Below, in pieces: positions 1 to 6,030 of a DNA stretch of 6,829 nt (position 1 is its first letter; each line of letters begins with the position of its first letter). Origin of the DNA: Acidobacteriota bacterium (GTDB taxonomy: Bacteria; Acidobacteriota; UBA4820; DSQY01). The notes beneath the pieces are model-generated. The model searched no databases. It was not told the origin of the DNA and saw only the letters and a list, made by a program, of their open reading frames with translations. The translations under genes and the position numbers were made by a program. Where the stretch lies: positions 1 to 6,829 of the forward strand of contig JAKAJA010000102.1 in the NCBI GenBank assembly GCA_021814085.1. Direction: 5' to 3'.

Positions 1-82
1 AACGAAGCAGATGGCCCCCAACCCCTTGCGCCCGAATGGGTTGCCGCGGCACGGCCCCGCCTGCTGTGTTGTCGCTCCTAGG

Positions 83-100
83 CGATGTGCAGAGACATCG
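83..100. repeat. Small inverted repeat (6-bp arms, 6-base loop)
   Basis: CGATGT at 83-88 is the exact reverse complement of ACATCG at 95-100, with GCAGAG between. It would form a short hairpin on either strand. No T-run follows on either side, so it is not a classical intrinsic terminator. It lies two bases from a second, stronger palindrome. Confidence 0.35.
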
Positions 101-102
101 AC

Positions 103-116
103 GGCGTCGCGACGCC
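103..116. repeat. Perfect 14-base GC-rich palindrome
   Basis: GGCGTCG at 103-109 is followed directly by its reverse complement CGACGCC at 110-116, with no mismatch. As RNA it would fold into a tight GC-rich stem with a small loop; as DNA it could bind a symmetric dimer. In GC-rich DNA such a palindrome can also arise by chance. It sits beside the inverted repeat at 83-100 in the non-coding gap downstream of the PilZ gene. Confidence 0.35.
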
Positions 117-166
117 TTGCATCCGGAGCCGTGGCGCTGGCAACGCGGCCTACGGGAGCTTTTCGG

Positions 167-184
167 CAGCCTGCTAGCAGGCTG
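167..184. terminator. Perfect 18-base palindrome, possible terminator or protein-binding site
   Basis: CAGCCTGCT (167-175) is followed immediately by its exact reverse complement AGCAGGCTG (176-184). As RNA it gives a 7-bp stem with a CUAG loop. It begins only 12 bases beyond the TAG stop of the minus-strand PilZ gene, the usual place for a terminator. In the minus direction it is followed by CCGAAAAGC, so there is no U-tract. In the plus direction TTTT appears seven bases after the stem, at 192-195. It may therefore act as a stem protecting the 3' end of the PilZ mRNA, a weak terminator for plus-strand transcription arriving from the left, or an operator for a dimeric protein. The symmetry is certain; the role is not. 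Confidence 0.4.
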
Positions 185-195
185 GCGGAGGTTTT

Positions 196-861
196 CTAGG
201 CCCGGGCGTAGGCCGAGATGATGCTCCGGGTCTGCTGATCGAGGGCGCTGAAGGCGAAGCCATACCCGCCCGGGACCTCACGCACGACCCTCGCGTTCAC
301 GCGGATGACGTGGGGGACCTTCTGCATGACCACGGCGAAGCCCAGCTGGACCATGGCCCCAACGGGCAGGCGGTCGGAGACCACGACCTGAGCTCCAAAC
401 ACGGACACGTCGCTGATGCGCCCCTCGAACTTGACCCCGCCCTTGGACACCACGCACGGTCCCTTGAGCCCCTTACGCGTGGCCTTGCGCAGGATGGGCT
501 TGACGTACCGGGCCAGAGCCTCCTCGAGGTCTTTCTCCAGGGGGGGCTTCCTGAAAAACCGCGTGGCCCCGGCCGCCCGCGCGTCCTCGGACCGGTCCGC
601 CTCCGAGAACACGAAGATGGGCAGGAGCATGAATCCGTTGAACCGCCTCAGGGTTCTGATGGCCAGGAAGGGCTGATAGCCCGACTGGTCGGCATCGAGG
701 ATGAGGAGGTCCGGCGGGTCCAACAGGACCAGCCGGTCCACGAGGGACTCCTCGGGCTGTACCAGCTCGACCCGAATGTCCGCGCGGGACAGTATCCCCG
801 TGCCAACACCGCAGCGCTTGGCGTCCTGCAAGCTGCCCGACGTCACCGCTACCACACGCAT
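196..861 (-). CDS. Receiver-like/PilZ fusion, predicted cyclic di-GMP effector (221 aa)
   Basis: Predicted cytosolic signalling protein with two domains. Residues 1-120 resemble a response-regulator receiver: LLILDADQ carries an Asp (D56) at the usual phosphoacceptor place, S86 follows the next strand (IFVFS), and RKPP (K105) matches the conserved Lys-Pro. The acidic pair expected after the first strand is absent (the start reads MRVVAVTSGS), so Mg2+-dependent phosphorylation is doubtful and this may be a pseudo-receiver. Residues 122-221 are a PilZ domain with both nucleotide-binding motifs: RKATR (RxxxR, 125-129) and DVSVFG (DxSxxG, 151-156), then a beta-rich body ending RVVREVPGGYGFAF. Binding of cyclic di-GMP is therefore likely; the downstream output is unknown. 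No signal peptide or membrane segment is seen. The ATG at 861 is supported by a GGGGAGGG Shine-Dalgarno at 866-873; another ATG at 865 is out of frame. The gene lies 132 bases beyond carB with its own candidate promoter. The PilZ assignment is firm; the receiver part is by fold pattern. Confidence 0.88.
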   Translation of the reverse strand: MRVVAVTSGSLQDAKRCGVGTGILSRADIRVELVQPEESLVDRLVLLDPPDLLILDADQSGYQPFLAIRTLRRFNGFMLLPIFVFSEADRSEDARAAGATRFFRKPPLEKDLEEALARYVKPILRKATRKGLKGPCVVSKGGVKFEGRISDVSVFGAQVVVSDRLPVGAMVQLGFAVVMQKVPHVIRVNARVVREVPGGYGFAFSALDQQTRSIISAYARA

Positions 862-925
862 GCATCCCTCCCCAGGCCCGCAGGCAAACTGATCCAGACT
901 CCGACCTTATTACAGCATCGCCCTC

Positions 926-954
926 AATATAATTCCCTTTGACCCGCGAGAAAA
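926..954 (-). promoter_or_regulatory. Candidate promoter for the PilZ gene
   Basis: On the minus strand, TATATT (926-931) matches the sigma-70 -10 consensus at five of six positions. It is preceded after exactly 17 bases by TTTTCT (949-954), a weak -35 matching at three of six. This is the most AT-rich patch in the window (about 905-955), which favours a promoter. Transcription would start near 919 and leave an untranslated leader of about 58 bases. The weak -35 could mean an activator is used. Confidence 0.45.
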
Positions 955-965
955 GGTGGTCGTTG

Positions 966-978
966 CGGCGCTCCGCCG
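966..978 (-). terminator. Weak stem-loop just after the carB stop
   Basis: CGGCG (966-970), a 3-base loop and CGCCG (974-978) form a GC-rich stem 15 bases beyond the carB TGA in the direction of transcription. The nearest T-run in that direction (TTTT, 951-954) is 11 bases further on and overlaps the proposed PilZ -35 element. A standard intrinsic terminator would have the U-run next to the stem, so this is a weak terminator at best and carB transcripts may read into the PilZ gene. Confidence 0.25.
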
Positions 979-993
979 ATGGTCGCGGTGCGG

Positions 994-3900
994 TCAGGCC
1001 CACTCCTGCAGGGGGCGTACCGCCAGGCGCCCCGCCTGGAGGGCGCGGATGCCCTCGAGCGCGGCCCTTGCCCCCTCCACCGTGGTGATGCAGGGCACGC
1101 CCAGGGCGATGGCGTGGCAGCGGATGTTGGTCTCGTCCCGCTGGCTCTTGCGGCCCATGGGGGTGTTGATGACGAGCCGGAGGGTCCCGGCCCTCAGGAG
1201 GTCGGCCGCGTCGGGCTTGCCCTCCCCCACCTTGTTCACGGCACCCACGGGCACTCCCTGCCCCTCCAGGTAAGCCCGGGTTCCCCGCGTGGCCACGAGG
1301 GCGAACCCCAGATCGGCCAGCCCCCGGGCGACGGGCAGGAGGGCCTCCTTGTCCGCGTCGCGGACGCTGAGGAAAACGGCTCCGCCACGGGGCAACGGAA
1401 CCCCCGCTCCGGCCAGCGCCTTGGCAAAGGCCGCCCCGAAGGCGGGAGCCACCCCCATGACCTCGCCCGTGGATTTCATCTCGGGGCCGAGGATGGGATC
1501 CTCCCCGAGGAGGCGCGCGAAGGGGAAGACGCTGGCCTTGACGAAGACCATGTCCGACGAGCACGTATCGGCCAGCGCCGCGATCTCGGGCATCTGCGCG
1601 ATCATCCGCCCGGCCATGATGCGAGCCGCAAGGCGGGCGAAGGGGATCTTCCTCGCCTTTGAGAGGAAGGGCACGGTCCGGGAGACCCTCGGGTTGACCT
1701 CGAGGACGAAGAGCCCCTCCCGGTTCCAGGCGAACTGGAGGTTGAGCATGCCCACCACCCCCAGCTCCAGGGCCACCCTCCGGGTGAGCTCCGCCACGCC
1801 CCGGAGCACCTCCTCCGGGAGGGTCTGGGGCGGGAAGACCTGGGAGGAATCGCCGGAGTGGATGCCCGCCTTCTCGATGTGCTCCAGGACTCCGGCGAGG
1901 ACCACGTCCGTCCCATCGCAGAGGGCATCCACGTCGATCTCCACCGCGTCCTGAAGGAAGGCATCCAGGAGGAGGGGGTGGTCCTCGCTGACCTCCACGG
2001 CCTGGGCGAGATACTGGTCCAGGTGGAACTCTTCCGTGAGGAGGGCCATGCCCTGCCCTCCCAGGACGTAGGAGGGGCGGACCATGAGGGGGAACCCCAG
2101 CTCCCGGGCCCGGGCGTGGGCCTCCTCCAGAGTGCGCGCCGTGGCCCCCGGCGGGGCTTTGAGCCCGAGCTTTTCACAAAGGGCCTGGAATTCCTCGCGG
2201 TCCTCCGCCCGGTGGATGGCCCGCGGCGACGTTCCCCAAAGGGGGTAGCCGAGGGCCTCGAGATCCCTGGCGAGCTTGAGGGGCGTCTGACCGCCGAAAG
2301 TGAGGACCACGCCGTCGGCCTGTTCCCGATCGAGGATGGCCTTCACGTCCTCCAGGGTGACGGGCTCGAAGTAGAGGCGGCCGGCGGTGTCATAGTCCGT
2401 GGAGACCGTCTCGGGGTTGCAGTTGACCAGGATGGTCTCGTGCCCCTCGTCCCTCAGGCCGAAGACCGCCTGGCAGCAGCAGTAGTCGAACTCGATCCCC
2501 TGGCCCACCCGGTTCGGCCCGCTTCCCACCACGACCACCTTCTTGCCCCCCATCGGCGCACCCTCGGACTGGCCCGAATAGGAGCTGTAGAAGTAGGGCG
2601 TCTTGGCCTCGAACTCGGCGGCGCACGTGTCCACCCCCAGGTATGCGGGCTTGAGCCCGAGCGCCTCGCGGCGCGTCCGGACTTCCGCCTCGGGTACACC
2701 CCACATCTTGCACAGCCAGCGGTCCGCGAAACCCTCCACCTTGGCCCGCGACAGCAAATCCGCCGGACAGGTCTCCGCATCGAAGAAACGGAGCCGGTTC
2801 TCGGTGGCAACCACCTCGGCTATCTGCTCGAGAAACCAGGGGTCCATCCCTGAAAGCTCGTGGACCTCCTCCACCCCGAGGCCGTGCTGGAACGCCAGGG
2901 CGGTGTAGAAGAGGCGTTCCCAGTTGGGGATGGCGAGCCGCCGCCTGAGGGTCTCCGCGTCGGGAACGGGAGGCACCCCGTCGAGGAGGCCGTAGCGCCC
3001 GATCTCGAGGGACCGCAGGGCCTTCTGGAGGGACTCCTTGAAGGTCCGGCCGATGGCCATGACCTCGCCAATGGACTTCATGTGGGTGGACAGGGTCGGG
3101 TCCGTCTCCCGGAACTTGTCGAAGGACCAGCGGGGAATCTTCACCACCACGTAGTCGAGGGCCGGCTCGAAGGCCGCGGGGGTGGTCTGGGTGATCCGGT
3201 TGGGCAGCTGGTCGAGGGTGTAGCCCAGGGCGAGCTGCGTGGCCACGCGGGCGATGGGATAGCCCGTGGCCTTGCTCGCGAGAGCCGAGGAGCGGGAGAC
3301 CCTGGGGTTCATCTCGATGACCACCATGCGTCCCGTCTGCGGGTGGAGGGCGAACTGGATGTTGCTTCCCCCCGTGTCCACCCCCACGGCCCGGATGACC
3401 CGCTTGGCCCAGTCGCGCATCCACTGGAACTCTTTGTCCGAGAGGGTCTGGGCGGGAGCGACCGTGACCGAGTCCCCGGTGTGGACCCCCATGGGGTCGA
3501 GGTTCTCGATGGAGCAGATGATCACCACGTTGTCGGCGCGGTCCCGCATGACCTCGAGCTCGAACTCCTTCCAGCCGATGAGGGACTCCTCCACCAGGAC
3601 GCTGTGGACCGGGCTCAGCCCCAGGCCGTAGGAGAGGATCTCCCGGAACTCCTTCTCGTCCCGCGCGATGCCGCCCCCCGCTCCGCCCAGGGTGAAGGAA
3701 GGGCGCAGGATGGCGGGGAACCCCACTTCGCCGAGCCGGGCCAGACCTTCCTCCAGCGAACGCGCCACGAAGGAGCGGGAAGTCTCCATGCCGTGCCTGG
3801 CGAGGATGGTCTTGAAGGCCTCCCTGTCTTCGGCGGCGCGGATGGCCTGCGGGCTCGCGCCGATGAGGCGCACGCCGAAGCGATCCAGGGCGCCGCTTTG

Positions 3901-4209
3901 GTGGAGGAGCATGGCGGCGTTGAGGGCCGTCTGGCCGCCCACCGTGGGGAGGATCGCCTCGGGATGCTCTTTCTCCAGGATGGCCTCGAGGGCCCAGGGC
4001 TCGATGGGCTCGAGGTACGTGGCATCGGCCAGATCCGGGTCCGTCATGATGGTAGCCGGGTTGTTGTTCACGAGGATGGTTCGGATGCCCTCCTCCCGGA
4101 GGGCCTTGAGGGCCTGCACGCCGGAGTAGTCGAATTCGCAGGCCTGGCCGATGACGATGGGTCCGGAGCCGATGACGAGGACCGACTCGGGCATTTTGGG
4201 TTTGGTCAC
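994..4209 (-). CDS. carB: Carbamoyl phosphate synthase, large subunit
   Basis: Makes carbamoyl phosphate from bicarbonate, two ATP and ammonia supplied by the small subunit CarA, feeding pyrimidine and arginine synthesis. At 1071 aa it is full length (about 1073 in E. coli) with the duplicated plan intact. The first half has GSGPIVIGQACEFDYSG from residue 14, FPAILRPSFTLGG from 164 and IEMNPRVSRS from 298. A linker/oligomerisation region carries DTCAAEF near 527. The second half has GSGPNRVGQGIEFDY from 562, FPLMVRPSYVLGG from 706 and LEVNPRVSRT from 836. The C-terminal MGS-like allosteric domain (from about 942) keeps VNKVGEGKP and VINTPMG, the region where UMP and IMP bind in the E. coli enzyme. 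The start is chosen as GTG at 4209 because GGAGG (4215-4219) lies five bases upstream; a GTG at 4215 overlaps that site and would add two residues, while ATG 4194 is too far. carA is not adjacent: the gene upstream encodes an HD-GYP protein. No frameshift or missing motif was seen. Confidence 0.98.
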   Translation of the reverse strand: MTKPKMPESVLVIGSGPIVIGQACEFDYSGVQALKALREEGIRTILVNNNPATIMTDPDLADATYLEPIEPWALEAILEKEHPEAILPTVGGQTALNAAMLLHQSGALDRFGVRLIGASPQAIRAAEDREAFKTILARHGMETSRSFVARSLEEGLARLGEVGFPAILRPSFTLGGAGGGIARDEKEFREILSYGLGLSPVHSVLVEESLIGWKEFELEVMRDRADNVVIICSIENLDPMGVHTGDSVTVAPAQTLSDKEFQWMRDWAKRVIRAVGVDTGGSNIQFALHPQTGRMVVIEMNPRVSRSSALASKATGYPIARVATQLALGYTLDQLPNRITQTTPAAFEPALDYVVVKIPRWSFDKFRETDPTLSTHMKSIGEVMAIGRTFKESLQKALRSLEIGRYGLLDGVPPVPDAETLRRRLAIPNWERLFYTALAFQHGLGVEEVHELSGMDPWFLEQIAEVVATENRLRFFDAETCPADLLSRAKVEGFADRWLCKMWGVPEAEVRTRREALGLKPAYLGVDTCAAEFEAKTPYFYSSYSGQSEGAPMGGKKVVVVGSGPNRVGQGIEFDYCCCQAVFGLRDEGHETILVNCNPETVSTDYDTAGRLYFEPVTLEDVKAILDREQADGVVLTFGGQTPLKLARDLEALGYPLWGTSPRAIHRAEDREEFQALCEKLGLKAPPGATARTLEEAHARARELGFPLMVRPSYVLGGQGMALLTEEFHLDQYLAQAVEVSEDHPLLLDAFLQDAVEIDVDALCDGTDVVLAGVLEHIEKAGIHSGDSSQVFPPQTLPEEVLRGVAELTRRVALELGVVGMLNLQFAWNREGLFVLEVNPRVSRTVPFLSKARKIPFARLAARIMAGRMIAQMPEIAALADTCSSDMVFVKASVFPFARLLGEDPILGPEMKSTGEVMGVAPAFGAAFAKALAGAGVPLPRGGAVFLSVRDADKEALLPVARGLADLGFALVATRGTRAYLEGQGVPVGAVNKVGEGKPDAADLLRAGTLRLVINTPMGRKSQRDETNIRCHAIALGVPCITTVEGARAALEGIRALQAGRLAVRPLQEWA

Positions 4210-4214
4210 GGCCA

Positions 4215-4219
4215 CCTCC
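4215..4219 (-). promoter_or_regulatory. Ribosome binding site that decides the carB start
   Basis: GGAGG on the minus strand is followed by the 5-base spacer TGGCC and then GTG (4209-4207), an ideal arrangement. The other in-frame GTG at 4215-4213 begins on the last G of this same GGAGG, leaving no spacing, so it is unlikely to be the start. The two choices differ by two residues only. Confidence 0.6.
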
Positions 4220-4247
4220 GGGAGGGCACGGGTTCCGGTTCCGAAGT

Positions 4248-4276
4248 ACCGTAGCAGGACGGGCCCAGGGTGGCAA
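4248..4276 (-). promoter_or_regulatory. Candidate sigma-70 promoter for carB
   Basis: On the minus strand, TTGCCA (4271-4276) matches the -35 consensus at five of six positions. It is followed by exactly 17 bases and then TACGGT (4248-4253), which has the key first T, A and last T of the -10. TGC directly before it supplies an extended -10. Transcription would begin near 4241, giving a leader of about 30 bases that includes the ribosome binding site. The leader is too short for an attenuator or riboswitch. It lies in the gap between the HD-GYP gene and carB, which suggests carB is transcribed on its own. Confidence 0.5.
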
Positions 4277-4313
4277 GGGGCGCGCGGGAATCCTTTCGAT
4301 AGCGCGGCTCCGG

Positions 4314-5915
4314 CTAGGGGGCGGCCTGCCCCTGGACGAGGGCGGCCAGGGCCTCGACCACGTCCGGTTGGTAGAGACGCCCCGAACCGCGCATTAGCTC
4401 ACCGAGCATCTCCGCGGGCTGCTTGGGGACCTTGTACCGGCGGTTGGGAGTGGTGGCCGCCTCATAAGCATCGCAGACCGCCACGATGCTCGCCATGCGG
4501 TCCGGTGGCCGATGGTTGGGATACCCCGATCCGTCCAGGGTTTCGTGATGCTGGAGCACGACCTGCCCCACCTCGCCCATCCCCATCTCCTCCAAGATGC
4601 CCGCGCCGTAAGCTGAATGATCCCGAAGGAGGTCCCACTCCTTGGGCGTGATGGGGGCGATCTTGTTCAGCAGGGACCAGGGAAGGCGGAGCTTGCCGAT
4701 GTCGTGGAGGAGGCCCGCTTTGGAGAGGATGTCCAGGTCCAGATCCCACCCGCGGCTCTCCTTAAGCAACTTGCCGAGGCGGAGGGCCCGCCGGCCCACG
4801 TTCCGGGAGTGCGAACTCCCCGTGTACCAGTCCTTGTCCTCCAGGAGGAGGGACAGGTCCTCCACGAGCAGGCCGGTCGAGGCGATGTCATGGACTTCGT
4901 GCAATCCCCGAAGGACGGCTATGGCCTGCTCGAGAACGAATTGCTCTTCGGAAGGATAGGTGTGGGTGGTACCGGTCTTGAGGGCCCAGCGGATCCACCG
5001 GTAGGCCTCGCCCCATTCGCTCTCCAGCTCCGCGGCGTAGGACAGGAGGCGGCCGCGCATAGCCGAGAGGGACAAGGCGTAGGGCCCCTGGTGGGACCCC
5101 GCCTCGAGCTCGGCCGTGAGGAGGGCCCTTGCCTCCGGGATCCGCCCTTCCAAGATGAGGAGCTCCCCCAGGTTCGTCTCGTGGAGCTGTCGGTACTCCT
5201 CGCTGAAGGGCATGCGGAGGAGCCGCTCGTAGAATTCCCGGGCACGCTTCACGACCCGGACGCGCTCGGCGCCGGTCTCCACGTGGCCCCGGTGCAGGTA
5301 GCAATCGAAGAGGTTGATGAGCTCCTGGGCGAGAAAATCCTGCCGTGAGGGGCCGGGGAGGCGGGTGAAGGCATCCTCGCCGAGCCGCTCCGCCATCCCG
5401 AGGGCCTCGGTGTAGGCCGCCTCCGCGGCCGCGAAGTCCCCCCGGCAGACGTGGACGGTCCCCTCCGTGTTGAGGAGGTTGGCAAGGGCGGCGGATGGAT
5501 CGCCATCTGCTACCTCGCGTGCCTCCCGGCAAACGGATAGGGCCTCCTCGAACCGGTAGAAGTTCCGGGCGGAGGCCGCCACGGCGGTGCTCGATCTGTA
5601 GAAGCGCTCCCTGTCGCCGGTCTCCAGAAGGCTGCCGCGCCACAGGTCCGCGAGAATGTACCGGGTCACGTCGTCGCCCTTGGCGAAGAGCCGGCGCCAG
5701 AGGGGACCCAGGAGGTCGTCCCACTCCATCACGGGGGGACGAGCCGAGGGGTGCAGAACGGCGACCAGGGACAGGACATCTTGGGTGCGGGCGACCTGTT
5801 CCGCGTGGGCGGCCAGTTCCTCCGGAGATGCTTCCGGAAGTGCAGGGCGGGTCTCGATGTCACGCGAGAAGGCGGCGAGGGTCTCGAACTCCTCCTGCCA
5901 TCGTCGGGTCGACAT
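4314..5915 (-). CDS. TPR-like/HD-GYP protein, predicted cyclic di-GMP phosphodiesterase (533 aa)
   Basis: Predicted to hydrolyse cyclic di-GMP to pGpG or GMP in the cytosol. Residues 1 to about 350 are helical with TPR-like units; the clearest are near 143-178 (containing RGDFAAAEAAYTEAL) and 244-273 (NLGELLILEGRIPEARALL). Such repeats usually bind proteins or peptides, so this part is probably the sensing or docking half. Residues 360-530 form the HD-GYP domain with its motifs in order: HSRNVG (H369), LLHDIGKLRLP (H404, D405), DHSAYG (H433), QHHETLDGSGYP (H456, H457, signature GYP at 464-466) and VCDAYEAAT (D482). The metal ligands and the GYP signature are present, so activity is expected. 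The residue four before H369 is Thr, not the Glu found in three-metal members, which hints at a two-metal site. No signal peptide, membrane segment or receiver domain is seen. ATG 5915 is preceded by a modest GGGGTGG. It is transcribed divergently from scpB and ends 98 bases before the carB leader and start region. The partner and signal are unknown. Confidence 0.9.
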   Translation of the reverse strand: MSTRRWQEEFETLAAFSRDIETRPALPEASPEELAAHAEQVARTQDVLSLVAVLHPSARPPVMEWDDLLGPLWRRLFAKGDDVTRYILADLWRGSLLETGDRERFYRSSTAVAASARNFYRFEEALSVCREAREVADGDPSAALANLLNTEGTVHVCRGDFAAAEAAYTEALGMAERLGEDAFTRLPGPSRQDFLAQELINLFDCYLHRGHVETGAERVRVVKRAREFYERLLRMPFSEEYRQLHETNLGELLILEGRIPEARALLTAELEAGSHQGPYALSLSAMRGRLLSYAAELESEWGEAYRWIRWALKTGTTHTYPSEEQFVLEQAIAVLRGLHEVHDIASTGLLVEDLSLLLEDKDWYTGSSHSRNVGRRALRLGKLLKESRGWDLDLDILSKAGLLHDIGKLRLPWSLLNKIAPITPKEWDLLRDHSAYGAGILEEMGMGEVGQVVLQHHETLDGSGYPNHRPPDRMASIVAVCDAYEAATTPNRRYKVPKQPAEMLGELMRGSGRLYQPDVVEALAALVQGQAAP

Positions 5916-5935
5916 GGTCCACCCCTGCCTGAGTC

Positions 5936-5965
5936 AATGTAGGCCGTAGGGCCCCCCGTGTGCAA
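5936..5965 (-). promoter_or_regulatory. Weak candidate promoter for the HD-GYP gene
   Basis: On the minus strand, TTGCAC (5960-5965) is followed after 18 bases by TACATT (5936-5941). The -10 matches the consensus at four of six and the -35 at three of six. The start of transcription would fall near 5929, about 14 bases before the ATG, which is just enough for the GGGGTGG ribosome binding site. It is the best pair seen in this short spacer, but a weak one. Confidence 0.3.
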
Positions 5966-5976
5966 CGTTGGGGCCC
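5949..5976. repeat. Inverted repeat in the scpB/HD-GYP divergent spacer
   Basis: GGGCCCC (5949-5955) and GGGGCCC (5970-5976) are perfect 7-bp inverted arms with 14 bases between them. An 8-base palindrome, CAACGTTG (5963-5970), overlaps the right arm. The repeat covers the proposed -35 of the HD-GYP gene and abuts the proposed -35 of scpB, a typical place for an operator acting on both promoters. GC-rich DNA readily makes such arms by chance, so the regulatory role is only a proposal. Confidence 0.35.
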
Positions 5977-6008
5977 ATGACATCCGGCGGCCGGGTTTCT
6001 GATAGAAT
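5977..6008 (+). promoter_or_regulatory. Candidate promoter for scpB
   Basis: TGATAGAAT at 6000-6008 is an extended -10 element (TGn followed by TAGAAT, five of six to TATAAT). ATGACA at 5977-5982 matches the -35 at five of six, but the spacer is 20 bases, longer than the usual 16-18, so the extended -10 would have to do most of the work. Transcription would start near 6015, leaving a leader of about 16 bases that consists mainly of the ribosome binding site at 6017-6026. Confidence 0.4.
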
Positions 6009-6030
6009 GAAGGGCCGGAGGGAGGACTCC

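Larger units (their letters stand above)
1..195. other. Gene-free stretch with several inverted repeats, downstream of the PilZ gene
   Basis: No coding frame here is convincing. All three plus frames are partly open, but none has the strong G/C bias at third codon positions that the neighbouring genes show, and none gives a recognisable protein. A plus-strand gene could end at the TAG at 79-81, which would make this a convergent gap, but only 26 codons are visible. Three inverted repeats stand out at 83-100, 103-116 and 167-184 and are listed separately. No tRNA-like TΨC or anticodon arm was found on either strand. The likely role is 3' untranslated sequence and transcription ending for the minus-strand PilZ gene, possibly shared with a gene to the left. 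Confidence 0.5.

Noticed and set aside
1..81. Possible C-terminal end of a plus-strand gene ending at TAG 79-81
   Set aside because: Only 26 codons are visible, third-position G/C bias is weaker than in the real genes, and the other plus frames are open too. The sequence to the left would settle it.
36..221. Short Arg/Trp-rich plus-strand frame of 61 codons
   Set aside because: It overlaps the end of the PilZ gene, has no ribosome binding site that stands out, and its Arg/Trp richness is expected from random GC-rich sequence.
473..1564. Open frame of 363 codons on the minus strand bridging carB, the gap and the PilZ gene
   Set aside because: It overlaps two well-supported genes on the same strand and has shifted-frame composition (Gly, Arg, Pro, His). 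No fusion or frameshift is needed to explain either real gene.
2860..4254. Long open frame of 464 codons on the plus strand, opposite carB
   Set aside because: It is antisense to a certain gene and is a known artefact of high-GC coding DNA. The translation is dominated by Gly, Asp, Glu, His, Leu and Val in a low-complexity manner with no domain recognisable.
2390..4276. Open frame of 628 codons on the minus strand within carB in another frame
   Set aside because: Rich in Pro, Gly, Arg and His as expected for a shifted frame of GC-rich coding DNA; carB occupies the same bases with all family motifs.
4240..4313. Terminator after the HD-GYP gene
   Set aside because: No stem followed by a T-run could be found between the TAG at 4314-4316 and the carB promoter, so none is claimed.
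5968..6030. Longer scpB starting at TTG 5968, ATG 5977 or ATG 6007
   Set aside because: The added residues do not resemble the family, and the strong GGAGGGAGGA sits just before ATG 6031. The longer forms would run through the proposed promoter.
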